NCBI RefSeq assembly: GCF_945277285.1
Contig: NZ_CALYPR010000001.1
Coordinates: forward strand, 930,001 to 994,000
From: an uncultured Bartonella sp.
GTDB taxonomy: Bacteria > Pseudomonadota > Alphaproteobacteria > Rhizobiales > Rhizobiaceae
DNA: 64,000 nucleotides
Direction: 5' to 3'
Of the stretch, positions 10,555 through 21,081 are shown piece by piece. The translations under genes were made by a program, and so were the position numbers. Below the pieces are notes generated by a model. The model worked only from the letters and a program-made list of their open reading frames with translations, made no database searches and was not told the DNA's origin. Every line of letters starts with the position of its first letter. Positions within the stretch are counted from its first letter, which is position 1.

Positions 10555-12087
10555 ATGCGTGCAATATTAAAGCAATTGGAAGAACGGCGCGAAAATGCCC
10601 GTCTTGGCGGTGGTGAGCGTCGTATTAAAGCCCAACACACAAAAGGAAAATTGACTGCACGCGAACGTCTTGATGTGCTTCTCGACGCTGGTTCGTTTGA
10701 AGAATATGACATGTTTGTCAATCATCGCTGCACAGATTTTGGCATGGAAAAACAAAAATATGCCGGCGATGGTGTCGTCACCGGATGGGGCACAATTAAT
10801 GGCCGTCAGGTTTATGTTTTTTCACAAGATTTTACTGTTCTTGGCGGTTCACTTTCCGAAACACATGCACAAAAAATTTCTAAAATCATGGATATGGCTG
10901 CCCGCAATGGTGCACCTGTTATCGGCCTTAATGATTCCGGCGGTGCGCGTATTCAGGAAGGCGTTGCTTCACTTGCCGGATATGCCGAAGTCTTTCGCCG
11001 TAACGTCGAAGTTTCCGGTGTTATTCCACAAATATCGGTCATCATGGGACCATGTGCTGGAGGTGCAGTCTATTCGCCAGCCATGACAGACTTTATCTTT
11101 ATGGTGCGCGATTCATCCTACATGTTTGTGACCGGTCCTGATGTTGTCAAAACTGTTACCAATGAAATCGTAACGGCAGAAGAACTGGGAGGCGCGCTCA
11201 CCCACACCCAGAAATCATCAGTGGCTGACGGCGCTTTTGAAAACGATATTGAAGCGCTGGAAAATATCCGTCTGCTTTTTGATTATCTACCATTAAACAG
11301 CAATGAAAAGCCGCCTGTCAGACCTTTTTATGACGATATCAATCGACTTGATATGAAGCTTGATACGCTCATTCCTGATTCATCTACCACACCATATGAT
11401 ATGAAAGAGCTTATCTTGAGCATTGCCGATGAAGGAGCTTTTTTTGAAATCAAGGAAAATTTTGCAAAAAACCTGATAACCGGCTTTATCCGTCTTGAAG
11501 GGCGCACTATCGGCGTTGTCGCCAACCAGCCACTTGTTCTGGCAGGTTGCCTCGATATTGACACGGCACGTAAAGGTGCGCGTTTTGTGCGGTTTTGTGA
11601 TGCTTTCAATATCCCTATCCTCACCCTTGTTGATGTACCCGGTTTTCTGCCCGGAACAGCGCAAGAATATAATGGCGTTATTATTCACGGTTCAAAGCTG
11701 CTTTTTGCTTATAGTCAGGCAACCGTACCAATGGTGACGGTGATTACCCGTAAAGCTTATGGCGGTGCCTATGATGTGATGGCATCAAAACATATCGGTG
11801 CAGATGTGAATTATGCCTGGCCAACGGCAGAAATCGCGGTGATGGGCGCAAAAGGTGCCACCGAAATTCTTCATCGTTCTGAACTTGATAACAAAGAAGC
11901 CATTGCCCGTCTTACCCAAGAATATGAAAACCGGTTTGCCAACCCGTTTGTCGCTGCAGAGCGCGGGTTTATTGACGAAGTCATCATGCCTCATTCTACA
12001 CGCAAGAGAGTAGCACGTGCATTTGCAGCACTTCGCAATAAAAAAGTTAAAAACCGTGACTGTAAACATGACACTATTCCGCTGTGA
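10555..12087 (+). CDS. pccB: Propionyl-CoA carboxylase, beta (carboxyltransferase) subunit
   Basis: Carboxyltransferase subunit of biotin-dependent propionyl-CoA carboxylase, making (S)-methylmalonyl-CoA from propionyl-CoA and carboxybiotin. 510 residues from ATG 10555, chosen because GGAGGA lies just before it and family proteins begin [13 protein letters not shown]-terminal carboxyltransferase sequence includes [10 protein letters not shown] near residue 130 and [12 protein letters not shown] near 165; the C-terminal half has [12 protein letters not shown] near 365 and [10 protein letters not shown] near 405. The stop is 8 nt before the pccA start, so the subunits are co-translated. Likely controlled by the divergent PccR-type protein. 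Confidence 0.96.
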   Translation: MRAILKQLEERRENARLGGGERRIKAQHTKGKLTARERLDVLLDAGSFEEYDMFVNHRCTDFGMEKQKYAGDGVVTGWGTINGRQVYVFSQDFTVLGGSLSETHAQKISKIMDMAARNGAPVIGLNDSGGARIQEGVASLAGYAEVFRRNVEVSGVIPQISVIMGPCAGGAVYSPAMTDFIFMVRDSSYMFVTGPDVVKTVTNEIVTAEELGGALTHTQKSSVADGAFENDIEALENIRLLFDYLPLNSNEKPPVRPFYDDINRLDMKLDTLIPDSSTTPYDMKELILSIADEGAFFEIKENFAKNLITGFIRLEGRTIGVVANQPLVLAGCLDIDTARKGARFVRFCDAFNIPILTLVDVPGFLPGTAQEYNGVIIHGSKLLFAYSQATVPMVTVITRKAYGGAYDVMASKHIGADVNYAWPTAEIAVMGAKGATEILHRSELDNKEAIARLTQEYENRFANPFVAAERGFIDEVIMPHSTRKRVARAFAALRNKKVKNRDCKHDTIPL

Positions 12088-12095
12088 GGCTGAAA

Positions 12096-14102
12096 ATGAT
12101 TAAGAAAATCCTGATTGCCAATCGTGGTGAAATTGCTTGTCGTGTTATCCGCACAGCTAAGCGTATGGGCATAAAAACGGTTGCTGTCTATTCCGATGCC
12201 GACACCAATGCCCTTCATGTGCGTGAAGCGGACGAAGCGATTCACATTGGTGTGTCGCCCTCGTCACAGTCCTATCTAGATATTGAAAAAATCATTTCAG
12301 CCGTCAAACAAAGTGGTGCCGATGCCGTCCATCCCGGCTATGGGTTTTTGTCGGAAAACCCGGTCTTTGCAGAACGGCTGGAAAAAGAGGGCATCATTCT
12401 CATTGGCCCACCGGCAAGTGCCATGCGTGCCATGGGTGACAAGATCACCTCTAAAAAACTCGCCGCCGAAGCCGGGGTTTCGACTGTTCCCGGTCATATG
12501 GGGCTCATTGAAACTGGTGATGAAGCGGTTAGAATTGCCCGTAAGATCGGTTATCCGGTAATGATCAAAGCTTCCGCAGGCGGCGGCGGCAAAGGGATGC
12601 GCATCGCTTGGACAGATGAAGAGGCTAAAGAAGGCTTTCGGGCTTCCAAAAATGAAGCCAAGTCGTCTTTTGGTGATGACCGTATTTTTATCGAAAAATT
12701 TGTCACCGAGCCGCGCCATATCGAAATCCAGATTATGGGCGACAAACACGGCAATATTATTTATCTCAATGAGCGGGAATGTTCCATCCAGCGGCGCAAT
12801 CAGAAAGTGATCGAAGAAGCACCTTCACCGTTTCTTGACGAAAAAACCCGCAAAGCCATGGGCGAAGAGGCTGTCGCACTTGCACGTGCCGTAAACTATT
12901 ATTCGGCTGGGACTGTCGAATTTATTGTTGATAGCGAACGCAACTTCTATTTTCTGGAAATGAATACCCGACTTCAGGTCGAGCATCCGGTTACCGAAAT
13001 GATTACCGGACTTGATCTTGTCGAGTTGATGATATGCATTGCCGATGGCGAGCCTTTGCCGCTTGCACAAAGTGATGTTAAACGCGATGGCTGGGCATTG
13101 GAATGCCGCCTCTATGCCGAAGACCCCTATCGCAATTTTTTGCCTTCTACCGGTAGACTTACCCGTTACAACCCGCCCATGGCAACAGAACGGTTAAATA
13201 AAACGAAAATCCGCAATGATGGAGGCGTTTACGAAGGTGGTGAAATCTCGATCTATTATGACCCGATGATTTCCAAACTGGTCACATGGGGGCCGGATCG
13301 CGAAGTGGCAATTGCAACAATGCAGGAAGCTCTAGACAGTTTTGAACTGGAGGGCATCGGACATAATCTGCCGTTTTTGTCTTGTGTCATGCGACAAAAA
13401 CGTTTTCAGGAGGGCCGGTTAACAACTGCCTATATTGCCGAAGAATTTCCCGACGGTTTCAACGGTGTCACACCAACGCCTGAAGAGACCCATGCTTTTG
13501 CGGCAATTGCCGCGTTCATCAATCGAAAATTGCAAGAACGCGCAACGATGATCTCCGGCACACTCGACAATCACCGCCGTATTGTCACTAACGAATGGGT
13601 GGTAACGCTCTTTGACCAGACCTATCCTTTGGTTCTGGGGGATGACCAGGCTGGCACCGAAGTAGAGTTTAAAGATGGTGAACAAATGTCGATTGAAAGC
13701 CATTGGCTTCCCGGTATGACCATTTGCGAATTTTCTGTATCCAGCCGGCCGACCATGATGATGAAAGTGGACATAAAAGGAACGGCAATAAGACTGCGTT
13801 GCGGCGGCATAGATACAATTGCCCATGTGCGTGAACCACGGGTTGCCGATCTTGCCACATTGATGCCGGTAAAATTACCACCTGACACTTCGAAAATGCT
13901 TCTTTGCCCGATGCCCGGTGTCATTACGACCCTTTTCGTCAAAGAAGGTGAAGAAATTGAAGCAGGTCAGGCTCTGGCTATTGTCGAAGCAATGAAGATG
14001 GAAAATCTGCTGAAAGCGGAAAAGAAAAGCAAAGTGAGCCGCATTGCTGTTGAGGTTGGCCAAAGTCTCAATGTTGATCAAATCATCATGGAGTTCGAAT
14101 AG
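12096..14102 (+). CDS. pccA: Propionyl-CoA carboxylase, alpha (biotin carboxylase/carrier) subunit
   Basis: 668-residue biotin carboxylase plus biotin carrier subunit. Start ATG 12096 gives [20 protein letters not shown], the standard N-terminus. ATP-grasp sequence includes [12 protein letters not shown] near residue 160 and [14 protein letters not shown] near 290. A middle domain (about 450-590) contacts the beta subunit. The biotinyl domain ends the protein; the EAMKMEN motif puts the biotinylated lysine near residue 633, about 35 from the C-terminus as usual. It lies between pccB and mcm, 2 nt before mcm, in one operon. Confidence 0.96.
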   Translation: MIKKILIANRGEIACRVIRTAKRMGIKTVAVYSDADTNALHVREADEAIHIGVSPSSQSYLDIEKIISAVKQSGADAVHPGYGFLSENPVFAERLEKEGIILIGPPASAMRAMGDKITSKKLAAEAGVSTVPGHMGLIETGDEAVRIARKIGYPVMIKASAGGGGKGMRIAWTDEEAKEGFRASKNEAKSSFGDDRIFIEKFVTEPRHIEIQIMGDKHGNIIYLNERECSIQRRNQKVIEEAPSPFLDEKTRKAMGEEAVALARAVNYYSAGTVEFIVDSERNFYFLEMNTRLQVEHPVTEMITGLDLVELMICIADGEPLPLAQSDVKRDGWALECRLYAEDPYRNFLPSTGRLTRYNPPMATERLNKTKIRNDGGVYEGGEISIYYDPMISKLVTWGPDREVAIATMQEALDSFELEGIGHNLPFLSCVMRQKRFQEGRLTTAYIAEEFPDGFNGVTPTPEETHAFAAIAAFINRKLQERATMISGTLDNHRRIVTNEWVVTLFDQTYPLVLGDDQAGTEVEFKDGEQMSIESHWLPGMTICEFSVSSRPTMMMKVDIKGTAIRLRCGGIDTIAHVREPRVADLATLMPVKLPPDTSKMLLCPMPGVITTLFVKEGEEIEAGQALAIVEAMKMENLLKAEKKSKVSRIAVEVGQSLNVDQIIMEFE

Positions 14103-14104
14103 AC

Positions 14105-16246
14105 ATGGTCGACCGGAAAGACATGAATGAGTGGAAAGAGCTTGCCGAAAAAGAGCTTAAATATTCCCCCGATAAACTCATATGGCACACGGCAGAAGGC
14201 ATTGATGTCAAGCCGGTCTATACAGAAGATGATCTTGCAGATAATGATATTTTGGGAACACTGCCGGGGCTTGACCCGTTTTTGCGCGGCCCGCGGGCAA
14301 CCATGTATACCGGCAGGCCATGGACAATTCGCCAATATGCCGGATTTTCCACTGCCGAAGAATCGAATGCTTTTTATAAAAAGGCTTTGGCAAGCGGCCA
14401 AAAAGGACTTTCAGTAGCTTTTGATCTGGCCACGCACCGTGGCTATGATTCAGATCATCCGCGCGTTGTCGGTGACGTTGGCAAAGCTGGTGTAGCAATT
14501 GATTCTGTCGAAGACATGAAAATCCTTTTTGACAGTATTCCGCTTGGTCAAATGTCCGTTTCCATGACAATGAACGGCGCGGTTATTCCGATCCTTGCCA
14601 ATTTTATTGTTGCCGGAGAAGAGCAGGGGGTTTCACGGCGTGATCTTTCCGGAACAATCCAGAATGACATTTTAAAAGAATTCATGGTGCGTAACACCTA
14701 TATCTATCCGCCCGAAGCATCTATGCGCATTATTGCTGATATCATCGAATATACCGCCAATGAAATGCCGCGCTTCAATTCGATTTCGATTTCCGGCTAT
14801 CATATGCAGGAAGCTGGTGCCACATTGGTTGAAGAACTTGCCTTTACACTGGCTGACGGACGGGAATATGTGCGGGCAGCACTCAACAAAGGGCTCGATA
14901 TTGACCAATTTGCCGGTCGACTTTCATTTTTCTTTGCCATTGGCATGAATTTTTTCATGGAAGCTGCAAAATTACGGGCTGCGCGCTTTTTATGGTCGCG
15001 CATCATGCACGAATTTTCTCCCAAAAAAGCTTCATCCTTGATGTTGCGTACCCATTGCCAGACGTCAGGTGTTTCCCTGCAAGAGCAGGACCCTTACAAT
15101 AATATCGTGCGTACAGCCTATGAGGCTTTGGCAGCGGTTCTAGGCGGCACCCAATCGCTCCATACCAATTCATTCGACGAGGCAATTGCCTTACCAACCG
15201 AGTTTTCGGCCCGCATTGCCCGCAATACGCAATTGATTTTGCAAAATGAAATGGGATTGACCAAGGTGGTCGATCCGCTTGCCGGCTCCTATTATGTCGA
15301 GACACTTACCAAAAAGCTTATTGATAAGGCTTCAAACCTTATTGATAAAATTGAAGCCATGGGCGGCATGACCAAGGCCGTTAATGAAGGCTTGCCAAAA
15401 CGTCTTATCGAAGAAGCAGCTACAGCACGCCAAGCCGCTGTCGACAAAGGCGAAGAAGTAATTGTCGGTGTCAATAAATTTCGTCCGGAAAACGAAGAAA
15501 AGATTGAAATTTTGGAGATAGACAACACAAAAGTGCGTTCAAGCCAAATTGCCCGGTTGAAAAAAATAAAGCAGAACCGCAATGATCGTAATGTCAAAGA
15601 AACACTGGAAACTCTAGAAAATATTGCACGAAGCGGCAAAGGCAATCTGCTTGAAGCAGCAGTCGAAGCAGCGCGTGCACGCGCCACTGTCGGAGAAATC
15701 TCTGATGCTATGCGCAAAGTTTTCGGAGATCACTCGGCTAAACCGGTGGTGGTTAAAAACATTTACGGCAAAGCCTATCGTAACGAACCGGAATATCAGA
15801 CATTAGAACAGCGTATTGTCGACATAACCCGCTCTATGAAAACGCGTCCGCGTATTATGATTGCTAAATTGGGGCAGGATGGGCACGACCGTGGTGCCAA
15901 GATTATTGCTTCTGCCTTCGGTGATATGGGATTTGAAATCATCGCCGGACCACTTTTTCAAACACCGGACGAAGCCGCCGACATGGCCATTGAAAACAAA
16001 GTACAATTAGTCGGGGTTTCCTCGCTGGCCGCCGGCCATAAAACTTTATTGCCCGAACTTGTCAGAGCATTAAAAAAACGCAACGCTGACAACATTATCG
16101 TTGTTTGTGGCGGTGTTGTGCCAAGGCAGGATTATGAATTTTTGCAAGAAAACGGCGTTGCAGCAGTTTTTGGCCCCGGCACTAATGTGGTAGAAGCGGC
16201 CGCTAAAATTCTTGATCTTTTACAAGGAAAATTGCGTAATATCTGA
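14105..16246 (+). CDS. mcm: Methylmalonyl-CoA mutase
   Basis: Adenosylcobalamin-dependent isomerase converting (R)-methylmalonyl-CoA to succinyl-CoA. 713 residues in one chain: an N-terminal TIM-barrel ([20 protein letters not shown] near residue 58, [10 protein letters not shown] near 145, the RTHCQTSG region near 315) and a C-terminal B12-binding domain with DGHDRGAK near 592, holding the DxHxxG base-off ligand histidine. This is the homodimeric catalytic type (ScpA/BhbA), so no small subunit is expected. The cofactor would be supplied by the PduO-type adenosyltransferase at 52280. Third gene of the pccB-pccA-mcm-mce operon. Confidence 0.97.
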   Translation: MVDRKDMNEWKELAEKELKYSPDKLIWHTAEGIDVKPVYTEDDLADNDILGTLPGLDPFLRGPRATMYTGRPWTIRQYAGFSTAEESNAFYKKALASGQKGLSVAFDLATHRGYDSDHPRVVGDVGKAGVAIDSVEDMKILFDSIPLGQMSVSMTMNGAVIPILANFIVAGEEQGVSRRDLSGTIQNDILKEFMVRNTYIYPPEASMRIIADIIEYTANEMPRFNSISISGYHMQEAGATLVEELAFTLADGREYVRAALNKGLDIDQFAGRLSFFFAIGMNFFMEAAKLRAARFLWSRIMHEFSPKKASSLMLRTHCQTSGVSLQEQDPYNNIVRTAYEALAAVLGGTQSLHTNSFDEAIALPTEFSARIARNTQLILQNEMGLTKVVDPLAGSYYVETLTKKLIDKASNLIDKIEAMGGMTKAVNEGLPKRLIEEAATARQAAVDKGEEVIVGVNKFRPENEEKIEILEIDNTKVRSSQIARLKKIKQNRNDRNVKETLETLENIARSGKGNLLEAAVEAARARATVGEISDAMRKVFGDHSAKPVVVKNIYGKAYRNEPEYQTLEQRIVDITRSMKTRPRIMIAKLGQDGHDRGAKIIASAFGDMGFEIIAGPLFQTPDEAADMAIENKVQLVGVSSLAAGHKTLLPELVRALKKRNADNIIVVCGGVVPRQDYEFLQENGVAAVFGPGTNVVEAAAKILDLLQGKLRNI

Positions 16247-16289
16247 TAAAATTATCAAATTATTTATTGTTTTATTTGGAGTTTTTCCC

Positions 16290-16697
16290 GTGTGCCATTT
16301 CGGTCGTCTAAACCATGTTGCTATTGCAGTGCCGAATATTGAACAGGCAGCAGAACTATATCGCTCGCTGAATGCCGATGTATCACCCGTTCACGATCTT
16401 GCCAAACATGGCGTACGGGTTGTTTTCGTCGAGCTGCCTAATACAAAACTTGAACTTATGAGTCCATTGGGCGATCATTCGCCGATAACCGGTTTTCTCG
16501 AAAAGAATCCGGCTGGCGGTATTCATCATATCTGTTTCGAAGTCGATGACATTATCAAAATGCGTGACCAGCTGATTGCTGAAGGAATCCGGATTTTGGG
16601 TGATGGCAACCCTGTAACGGGTGCCCATGGCAAGCCGGTTCTCTTTATCCATCCAAAAGATTTTGACGGCACATTGGTCGAGATTGAAGAAGCCTAG
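16290..16697 (+). CDS. mce: Methylmalonyl-CoA epimerase
   Basis: Vicinal-oxygen-chelate enzyme that interconverts (S)- and (R)-methylmalonyl-CoA, linking the carboxylase to the mutase. GTG at 16290 is taken as start: TTGGAG lies 8 nt upstream, and 135 residues starting VCHFGRLNHVAIAV match the family. The metal-binding residues are visible as His in LNHVAI, His in GIHHICFEVDD near residue 80 and Glu in the C-terminal LVEIEE. An in-frame ATG at 16212 would add 26 hydrophobic residues overlapping mcm and is unlikely. Last gene of the operon; the convergent deoR ends 30 nt beyond. Confidence 0.95.
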   Translation: MCHFGRLNHVAIAVPNIEQAAELYRSLNADVSPVHDLAKHGVRVVFVELPNTKLELMSPLGDHSPITGFLEKNPAGGIHHICFEVDDIIKMRDQLIAEGIRILGDGNPVTGAHGKPVLFIHPKDFDGTLVEIEEA

Positions 16698-16727
16698 CTA
16701 GCAAAATAAATGACCTTGTCGCGGGAT

Positions 16728-17498
16728 TTATCCGACATTCGGGCTTTCTGCATGAAGGATTGTTGCGCCGGCAAAAGCGAATAGATCATTTTCTTCATCC
16801 GACATGATTTTATCAGTGATAAGTGTCCAGCTTGCAGGAAGTTTTGTCCAACAATGCTGTTCAGCGCGATTAATTTTATGTGCATCGGCAAGTACCACTG
16901 TTTTTGCTGACCGGCGTATCATTGCTTCTTTCAAAATAGTCTGTTCGAGGCTCACCTCGCATAATCCAAGATTAGCTACAACACCATCAGCACTGGTAAA
17001 GAAAAAATCAGCCGAAAACGATTGAATATTCTGTAGGGAAAGCGAACCGAAAACGCCCATGCTGGTGTTGCGGCATTTGCCACCAATAATTGTGAAATCG
17101 AGAGTTGTGCTGCCTTCAAATATCGGGACAAGCATAAGATTATTGGTAATAATGTGGAGTTCACGCTCTTTCAACAACAAGCCCAATGCACAGACGGTAG
17201 AACCTGCATCAAGCATGATGGTGTCGCCATCTTTGATAAGCTCGCAGGCTTTGGCAGCGATGGCTCTTTTACTTTCGCCAAAATGCGCCATGCGCTCGAT
17301 AAACGACATTTCTGGCACTGCATGATTAAGCACTGCACCGCCATAGGTACGTTGGATGCTGCCATTTTGTTCTAGAAATTGAAGGTCGCGACGAATTGTC
17401 GAAGCTGAAACGTCAAAGCTTTTTGCCAGTTTCTCCACATTAGCCGCACCTATTTTAAGCGCGTTGATAAGACGTGACAGGCGATCTTTGCGAGTCAT
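16728..17498 (-). CDS. DeoR-family transcriptional regulator
   Basis: 256-residue sugar-metabolism repressor. The N-terminal DeoR helix-turn-helix (residues 1-55) includes KLAKSFDVSASTIRRDLQFLE and GSIQRTYGGAVL; the remainder is the DeoRC sensor with MLDAGSTVCAL near residue 95 and SADFFFTSADG near 160, which normally binds a sugar phosphate. Start ATG 17498 has GGAGGA 10 nt upstream. It follows the kdgT-DUF1537-pdxA2 operon on the same strand, so it probably controls four-carbon sugar-acid catabolism. A terminator hairpin sits directly against its ribosome binding site. Confidence 0.93.
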   Translation of the reverse strand: MTRKDRLSRLINALKIGAANVEKLAKSFDVSASTIRRDLQFLEQNGSIQRTYGGAVLNHAVPEMSFIERMAHFGESKRAIAAKACELIKDGDTIMLDAGSTVCALGLLLKERELHIITNNLMLVPIFEGSTTLDFTIIGGKCRNTSMGVFGSLSLQNIQSFSADFFFTSADGVVANLGLCEVSLEQTILKEAMIRRSAKTVVLADAHKINRAEQHCWTKLPASWTLITDKIMSDEENDLFAFAGATILHAESPNVG

Positions 17499-17517
17499 AA
17501 TACGGCTGTCCTCCAAT

Positions 17518-17558
17518 AAAAAAAGCGTTCCGGGTCTGCGGGGGGGCACCCGGAACGC
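17518..17558 (-). terminator. Strong intrinsic terminator abutting deoR
   Basis: A perfect 11-bp stem (GCGTTCCGGGT at 17525-17535, ACCCGGAACGC at 17548-17558, 12-nt loop with six Gs) is followed on the minus strand by seven Ts (17518-17524) and then at once by the deoR Shine-Dalgarno. It therefore ends the pdxA2 operon transcript or, if deoR starts upstream of it, lies in the deoR leader and could limit its expression. Confidence 0.85.
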
Positions 17559-17561
17559 CTC

Positions 17562-17659
17562 TTACTTTATTCTGAAATATGCGTTTTGTTCACTTTAAGA
17601 CAAAATGTCATATCAATTTTAATTTATCTTATAACGATAAACTATACAGAATAAAGTAA
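17562..17659. promoter_or_regulatory. Wide inverted repeat, possible DeoR operator pair
   Basis: TTACTTTATTCTG at 17562-17574 and its exact complement CAGAATAAAGTAA at 17647-17659 form a perfect 13-bp inverted repeat separated by 72 nt, between the pdxA2 stop and the deoR terminator. DeoR-family repressors often bind spaced repeats and loop the DNA, so this may be an autoregulatory operator. I did not find the same 13-mer upstream of kdgT. Confidence 0.4.
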
Positions 17660-17676
17660 TGAGAAAAACCTATATT

Positions 17677-18669
17677 TTATGTTCTCGGCGCCAGTTCAGC
17701 TGCCTGACGCAAAGCTTCGACCATTGACCCCTCGTCTGCTATGCCTTTTCCGGCAATATCAAAGGCCGTACCGTGATCGACAGATGTGCGAATAACCGGT
17801 AAACCAACTGTAATATTGACACCATTTTCAAGCCCCAGAACCTTAATCGGTATATGACCTTGGTCGTGATACATGGCGACAACCATGTCATAATCACCCC
17901 GACCGGCAAGATAAAACAATGTATCGGCCGGAAGCGGACCGACAACATCCCAGCCTTTTTTCTGACATGCCTTGACGGCCGGAACAATCTTTGTCTCTTC
18001 CTCGCCATAGCCGAAAAGGCCGTTTTCACCTGCATGGGGATTGATCGCGCAAACAGCAATTTTCGGGTTTTTGATACCGCGATTGACCAGAACATCGTGG
18101 CCACGCGCAATGACTCGTTCAACAAGACCCGGCTCTATTTTTCTAATCGCATCAATCAGTCCGATATGTGTTGTCACATGGATAACCCGCAGTTTTGGCG
18201 AAACCAGCATCATCGAAACTTCCGGCGTATGGGTAAGATAGGCAAGAAGTTCGGTATGTCCGGGAAAATTATGGCCTGCATCATGCAAAGCTTCCTTGCA
18301 AAGCGGCGCAGTGCAAATAGCTTGGGCTTTGTGTGCCATGACAATTTCGGCTGCTTTTTTGATATATTGATAGGCGGCTTCGCCGGATTCTTTCAAAACA
18401 GCGCCAAATGGATGACCGGGTTTTAAAAGTTTTAGATCAACACAATCAACTGTGCCAAATTCACATTTTGCCTCGTCAATATCATTCAACGACCGGACAG
18501 CAAGATCGGCATGAACGATTTTTCCAGCTTCTTCTAAACGCTGTGCATCTCCAATAACAACCGGTGCACACATTTCATAAACTTCCGGATGGTTCAACGC
18601 TTTCATGGTTACCTCCGGTCCAATTCCGGAAGGATCGCCCATTGTAATAACGATTTTTGGTCTATTCAT
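17677..18669 (-). CDS. pdxA2: 4-phospho-threonate dehydrogenase, PdxA2 type
   Basis: 330-residue metal- and NAD-dependent dehydrogenase of the PdxA family. N-terminal ITMGDPSGIGPE; metal-ligand histidines in NFPGHTELLAYL near residue 135, INPHAGE near 210 and AMYHDQGHIP near 265; C-terminal TSVDHGTAFDIAGKG. Paralogues called PdxA2, encoded beside a DUF1537 kinase, oxidise 4-phospho-D-threonate or -erythronate and decarboxylate it to dihydroxyacetone phosphate, rather than making pyridoxal phosphate. Here it overlaps the kinase gene (ATGA), which supports that role over vitamin B6 synthesis. The exact stereochemistry of the substrate is not readable. Confidence 0.88.
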   Translation of the reverse strand: MNRPKIVITMGDPSGIGPEVTMKALNHPEVYEMCAPVVIGDAQRLEEAGKIVHADLAVRSLNDIDEAKCEFGTVDCVDLKLLKPGHPFGAVLKESGEAAYQYIKKAAEIVMAHKAQAICTAPLCKEALHDAGHNFPGHTELLAYLTHTPEVSMMLVSPKLRVIHVTTHIGLIDAIRKIEPGLVERVIARGHDVLVNRGIKNPKIAVCAINPHAGENGLFGYGEEETKIVPAVKACQKKGWDVVGPLPADTLFYLAGRGDYDMVVAMYHDQGHIPIKVLGLENGVNITVGLPVIRTSVDHGTAFDIAGKGIADEGSMVEALRQAAELAPRT

Positions 18670-19922
18670 GAGAGTTTTCCTTCGTTTCTGATGGCTGTGA
18701 GTCTGTCAAAAATTTTTACCAGACTGTTTTCATCTCCAAAGGCCCCCGCTTTTGTTGCAACGGGGGCACGTGTTTTGCCCCACGTAATACCTAGAGAAAC
18801 GCCCGCTTCAATTTCGTCTTCCAAGGTTATACCATTAATTCCCAGAGCTTCCATCAGATAGGTCGCAGTCTCTCCACCTGTCGCTGCAAAACCGGAAAGG
18901 TAATTACCCGTCTCTTGAAGCGAACAGGCAAGCTTTTTGGCAAGTTGAGAACCCAGTGACATATCAATGTGGTCGCCCATGGTGATTTCAACCAAGACAT
19001 CGCCACCCTCGTTCAACGTGCGCACGATATTACGGGCAATTGCTTTGAGCGGGCCACTATCTTCCAAAAGTACTTCCGGACTGATCGGAAAATGCTCTAT
19101 CATGCGTGTAGCAAGAAGTTTTTTGGCTGCTTGACGGGAAGCTTCGGCGAGCGAGCCTACCACAATCATAATCCCGCCTTTTAACTGCAACGTATCAATA
19201 TCTTTTCGCGGTTTTACCGGACAGCGTGCAGCAAAAGCATGGGCTAGACCGGCACTGCCAATGAAAAAGTGCGAAGAATTGGCCTTGGCAAAAAAATTGG
19301 CTATTTTTTGCAAATCTTCTTCAGCTTCTGCATCAAAAATCAAAACCAGCTTTTCGTTTTCTTTTTCATATTTTTCGATTAACCGAGCAAATTCATTTCC
19401 GCCTTGCCGAAGCTCGTCAACGCCAATCACGATAGCTTTTAGACCCGTGTCTTCAATGATCTTTTTCATATCGGATGTCTGATAGGTGTGATCACGGTGC
19501 CAAAGCTCGGTTTTTTCAAGTTCGCTATTGTTAACAAAAACCCTGCCACCTTTTGTAACACGTCCTGTGGCAGGAAATGCCGGTGCCAATATTCCAATGC
19601 CGCGGCCGGTTTTTTTTATCAAAAAATCAATTGTTGCCGTGATTATTGCGGCTGGTTGACCACGCAATGTTGAATCAATTTTGCAAAACAGAAAAGCCTG
19701 TGGCGACCATAATTTTTCTAATACGCTTTGCTCAAGATTAGCACTATCGTCGGCACTCAATTCACGACTATCAGCATTATAGGAAAAAATCTGCGTGCGC
19801 TCATCAACTTTAGGATAGGCGTTTTTCCAGCCGACTGTCGCATCGGCTCCTTGCCGGCTAAAAGCGATCGCACAGTCGGCCGCCCCGGTTAAATCGTCGG
19901 CAAGAATAAGCCAATTCTTCAT
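18666..19922 (-). CDS. dtnK: Four-carbon acid sugar kinase (DUF1537, DtnK/OtnK type)
   Basis: 418-residue ATP-dependent kinase phosphorylating the 4-hydroxyl of D-threonate or D-erythronate. The N-terminal substrate domain has LILADDLTGAADCA at about residues 5-18 and KIDSTLRGQP near 100; the C-terminal nucleotide-binding domain has GSAGLAHAFA near 225 and ATGGETATYL near 350. AGGAG lies 6 nt before the ATG. It follows the kdgT-like permease by 17 nt and overlaps pdxA2. Genomic pairing with PdxA2 suits D-threonate or D-erythronate; the symbol is by analogy. Confidence 0.87.
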   Translation of the reverse strand: MKNWLILADDLTGAADCAIAFSRQGADATVGWKNAYPKVDERTQIFSYNADSRELSADDSANLEQSVLEKLWSPQAFLFCKIDSTLRGQPAAIITATIDFLIKKTGRGIGILAPAFPATGRVTKGGRVFVNNSELEKTELWHRDHTYQTSDMKKIIEDTGLKAIVIGVDELRQGGNEFARLIEKYEKENEKLVLIFDAEAEEDLQKIANFFAKANSSHFFIGSAGLAHAFAARCPVKPRKDIDTLQLKGGIMIVVGSLAEASRQAAKKLLATRMIEHFPISPEVLLEDSGPLKAIARNIVRTLNEGGDVLVEITMGDHIDMSLGSQLAKKLACSLQETGNYLSGFAATGGETATYLMEALGINGITLEDEIEAGVSLGITWGKTRAPVATKAGAFGDENSLVKIFDRLTAIRNEGKLS

Positions 19923-19939
19923 CGCTAGCTCCTATTCTC

Positions 19940-20926
19940 TCAGCCCAAACCGGTCTTTTCCCCGGGTTCACTTTCCGGGCGACCATATTTTTTCGAAACC
20001 CAGGCTGTAACAAACGGCACCAGCACTGTCGTAACAACAACACAGGCGGCAACGAGCATAGTTGCCGGTATGGCAGCTTCCGCATAAGCAGGATTGGCCG
20101 AAGCAATAATTGCCGGAACCGCTGCCGCATTTCCCGCTGTAGATGCAGCTGCAACACCGGCAACACCTGTGCCTCCGGTTAATCTATCAGCAAAAAACAG
20201 CGGTATGCCTGTGACAACAACAACGCCAACCCCCATGGCAAGTCCAAGAAGACCAGCATGCCAAACTTTGGAAAGATCAAGCGAACCACCAAGGGCAAAA
20301 GCAAAAAAAGGAATCATTACTCCGCTCGCTTTGCCTAGAAATTCGCGCATTTCCTTGTCGAGATTACCCAATATCATACCGACGACAAGCGGCAAAATAC
20401 TGCCGACCAAGGCTTGCCATGGGAAGGCCGAAAGCCCCGCTACTCCTAAGGTTATCATTGTCAAAAAAGGGCCAGATTCAAGACACATGATCGTATAGGC
20501 GCCGACATCGCGCGGACGCCCATATTGCCCCATCAAAGCCATATAAAGACCGCCATTTGTGTCATTCAGAGCTGCAACCAGCGCCAGCGTCGAAACACCG
20601 ATGAATATACCTGATGTTATAGGCTGCTCCCCAAGAAAATGTCCGGCGATAACGCCGACAAGGATAGCAATGCCAACCTTTACTATAAAAAGCGTACCAC
20701 CCTTTTTGATAATATAAGGTGCGGCCTTAAAATTGATACTTGCCCCCATGCACACATAAAATACTGCAAGTATTGTCAAGGATCCTTTGAACAAGGCTCC
20801 TGTAAAAGAGCCAAAATAGGTTGGTACATTCGGAAAAAAGGTTGCGATAACAGCACCTATCAACAAAGGCACAACCATCATCCCTCCCGGTACCTTTTCT
20901 ATCCCGCGCTTGATCGGTATTTGCAT
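19940..20926 (-). CDS. kdgT: 2-keto-3-deoxygluconate permease family transporter
   Basis: 328-residue inner-membrane permease of the KdgT family with about ten hydrophobic segments. Start ATG 20926 is preceded by GGAGGA and gives [17 protein letters not shown], the family start. Conserved [10 protein letters not shown] lies near residue 220 and the small-residue-rich [11 protein letters not shown] near 270. As first gene of an operon with a DUF1537 kinase and PdxA2, its cargo is more likely a four-carbon sugar acid such as threonate than 2-keto-3-deoxygluconate; no KDG kinase or aldolase is nearby. Confidence 0.88.
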   Translation of the reverse strand: MQIPIKRGIEKVPGGMMVVPLLIGAVIATFFPNVPTYFGSFTGALFKGSLTILAVFYVCMGASINFKAAPYIIKKGGTLFIVKVGIAILVGVIAGHFLGEQPITSGIFIGVSTLALVAALNDTNGGLYMALMGQYGRPRDVGAYTIMCLESGPFLTMITLGVAGLSAFPWQALVGSILPLVVGMILGNLDKEMREFLGKASGVMIPFFAFALGGSLDLSKVWHAGLLGLAMGVGVVVVTGIPLFFADRLTGGTGVAGVAAASTAGNAAAVPAIIASANPAYAEAAIPATMLVAACVVVTTVLVPFVTAWVSKKYGRPESEPGEKTGLG

Positions 20927-20983
20927 TTCAAGTTCCTCCAGAAAAAGCTTACACCCGCTTTTTACAAATGATGTGATTGCGTA

Positions 20984-21081
20984 TTTTGAGCAATTAGTCA
21001 AATAAAATGCGCATATTTTGTAAAATAATGCATAATTAGATCAATTTTTATCCTAAAAATTGTGTGTTTTGCGCAATTCAG
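20984..21081. promoter_or_regulatory. kdgT upstream region with repeated TTTTGNGCAATT
   Basis: The 494-nt gap between kdgT and hemW (20927-21420) holds two near-identical elements, TTTTGAGCAATTAG at 20984-20997 and TTTTGCGCAATTCAG at 21067-21081, flanking an AT-rich stretch that should contain the kdgT promoter. They are candidate operator sites, perhaps for the DeoR protein. The remainder, 21082-21420, shows nothing I can name. Confidence 0.3.

Noticed and set aside
14105..16246. A missing small subunit of methylmalonyl-CoA mutase
   Set aside because: The 713-residue chain carries its own B12-binding domain and fits the single-subunit type, so no partner is expected.
16212..16289. Longer start for the methylmalonyl-CoA epimerase
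   Set aside because: The extra 26 residues are hydrophobic, overlap mcm and have no family match; GTG 16290 has a good ribosome site.
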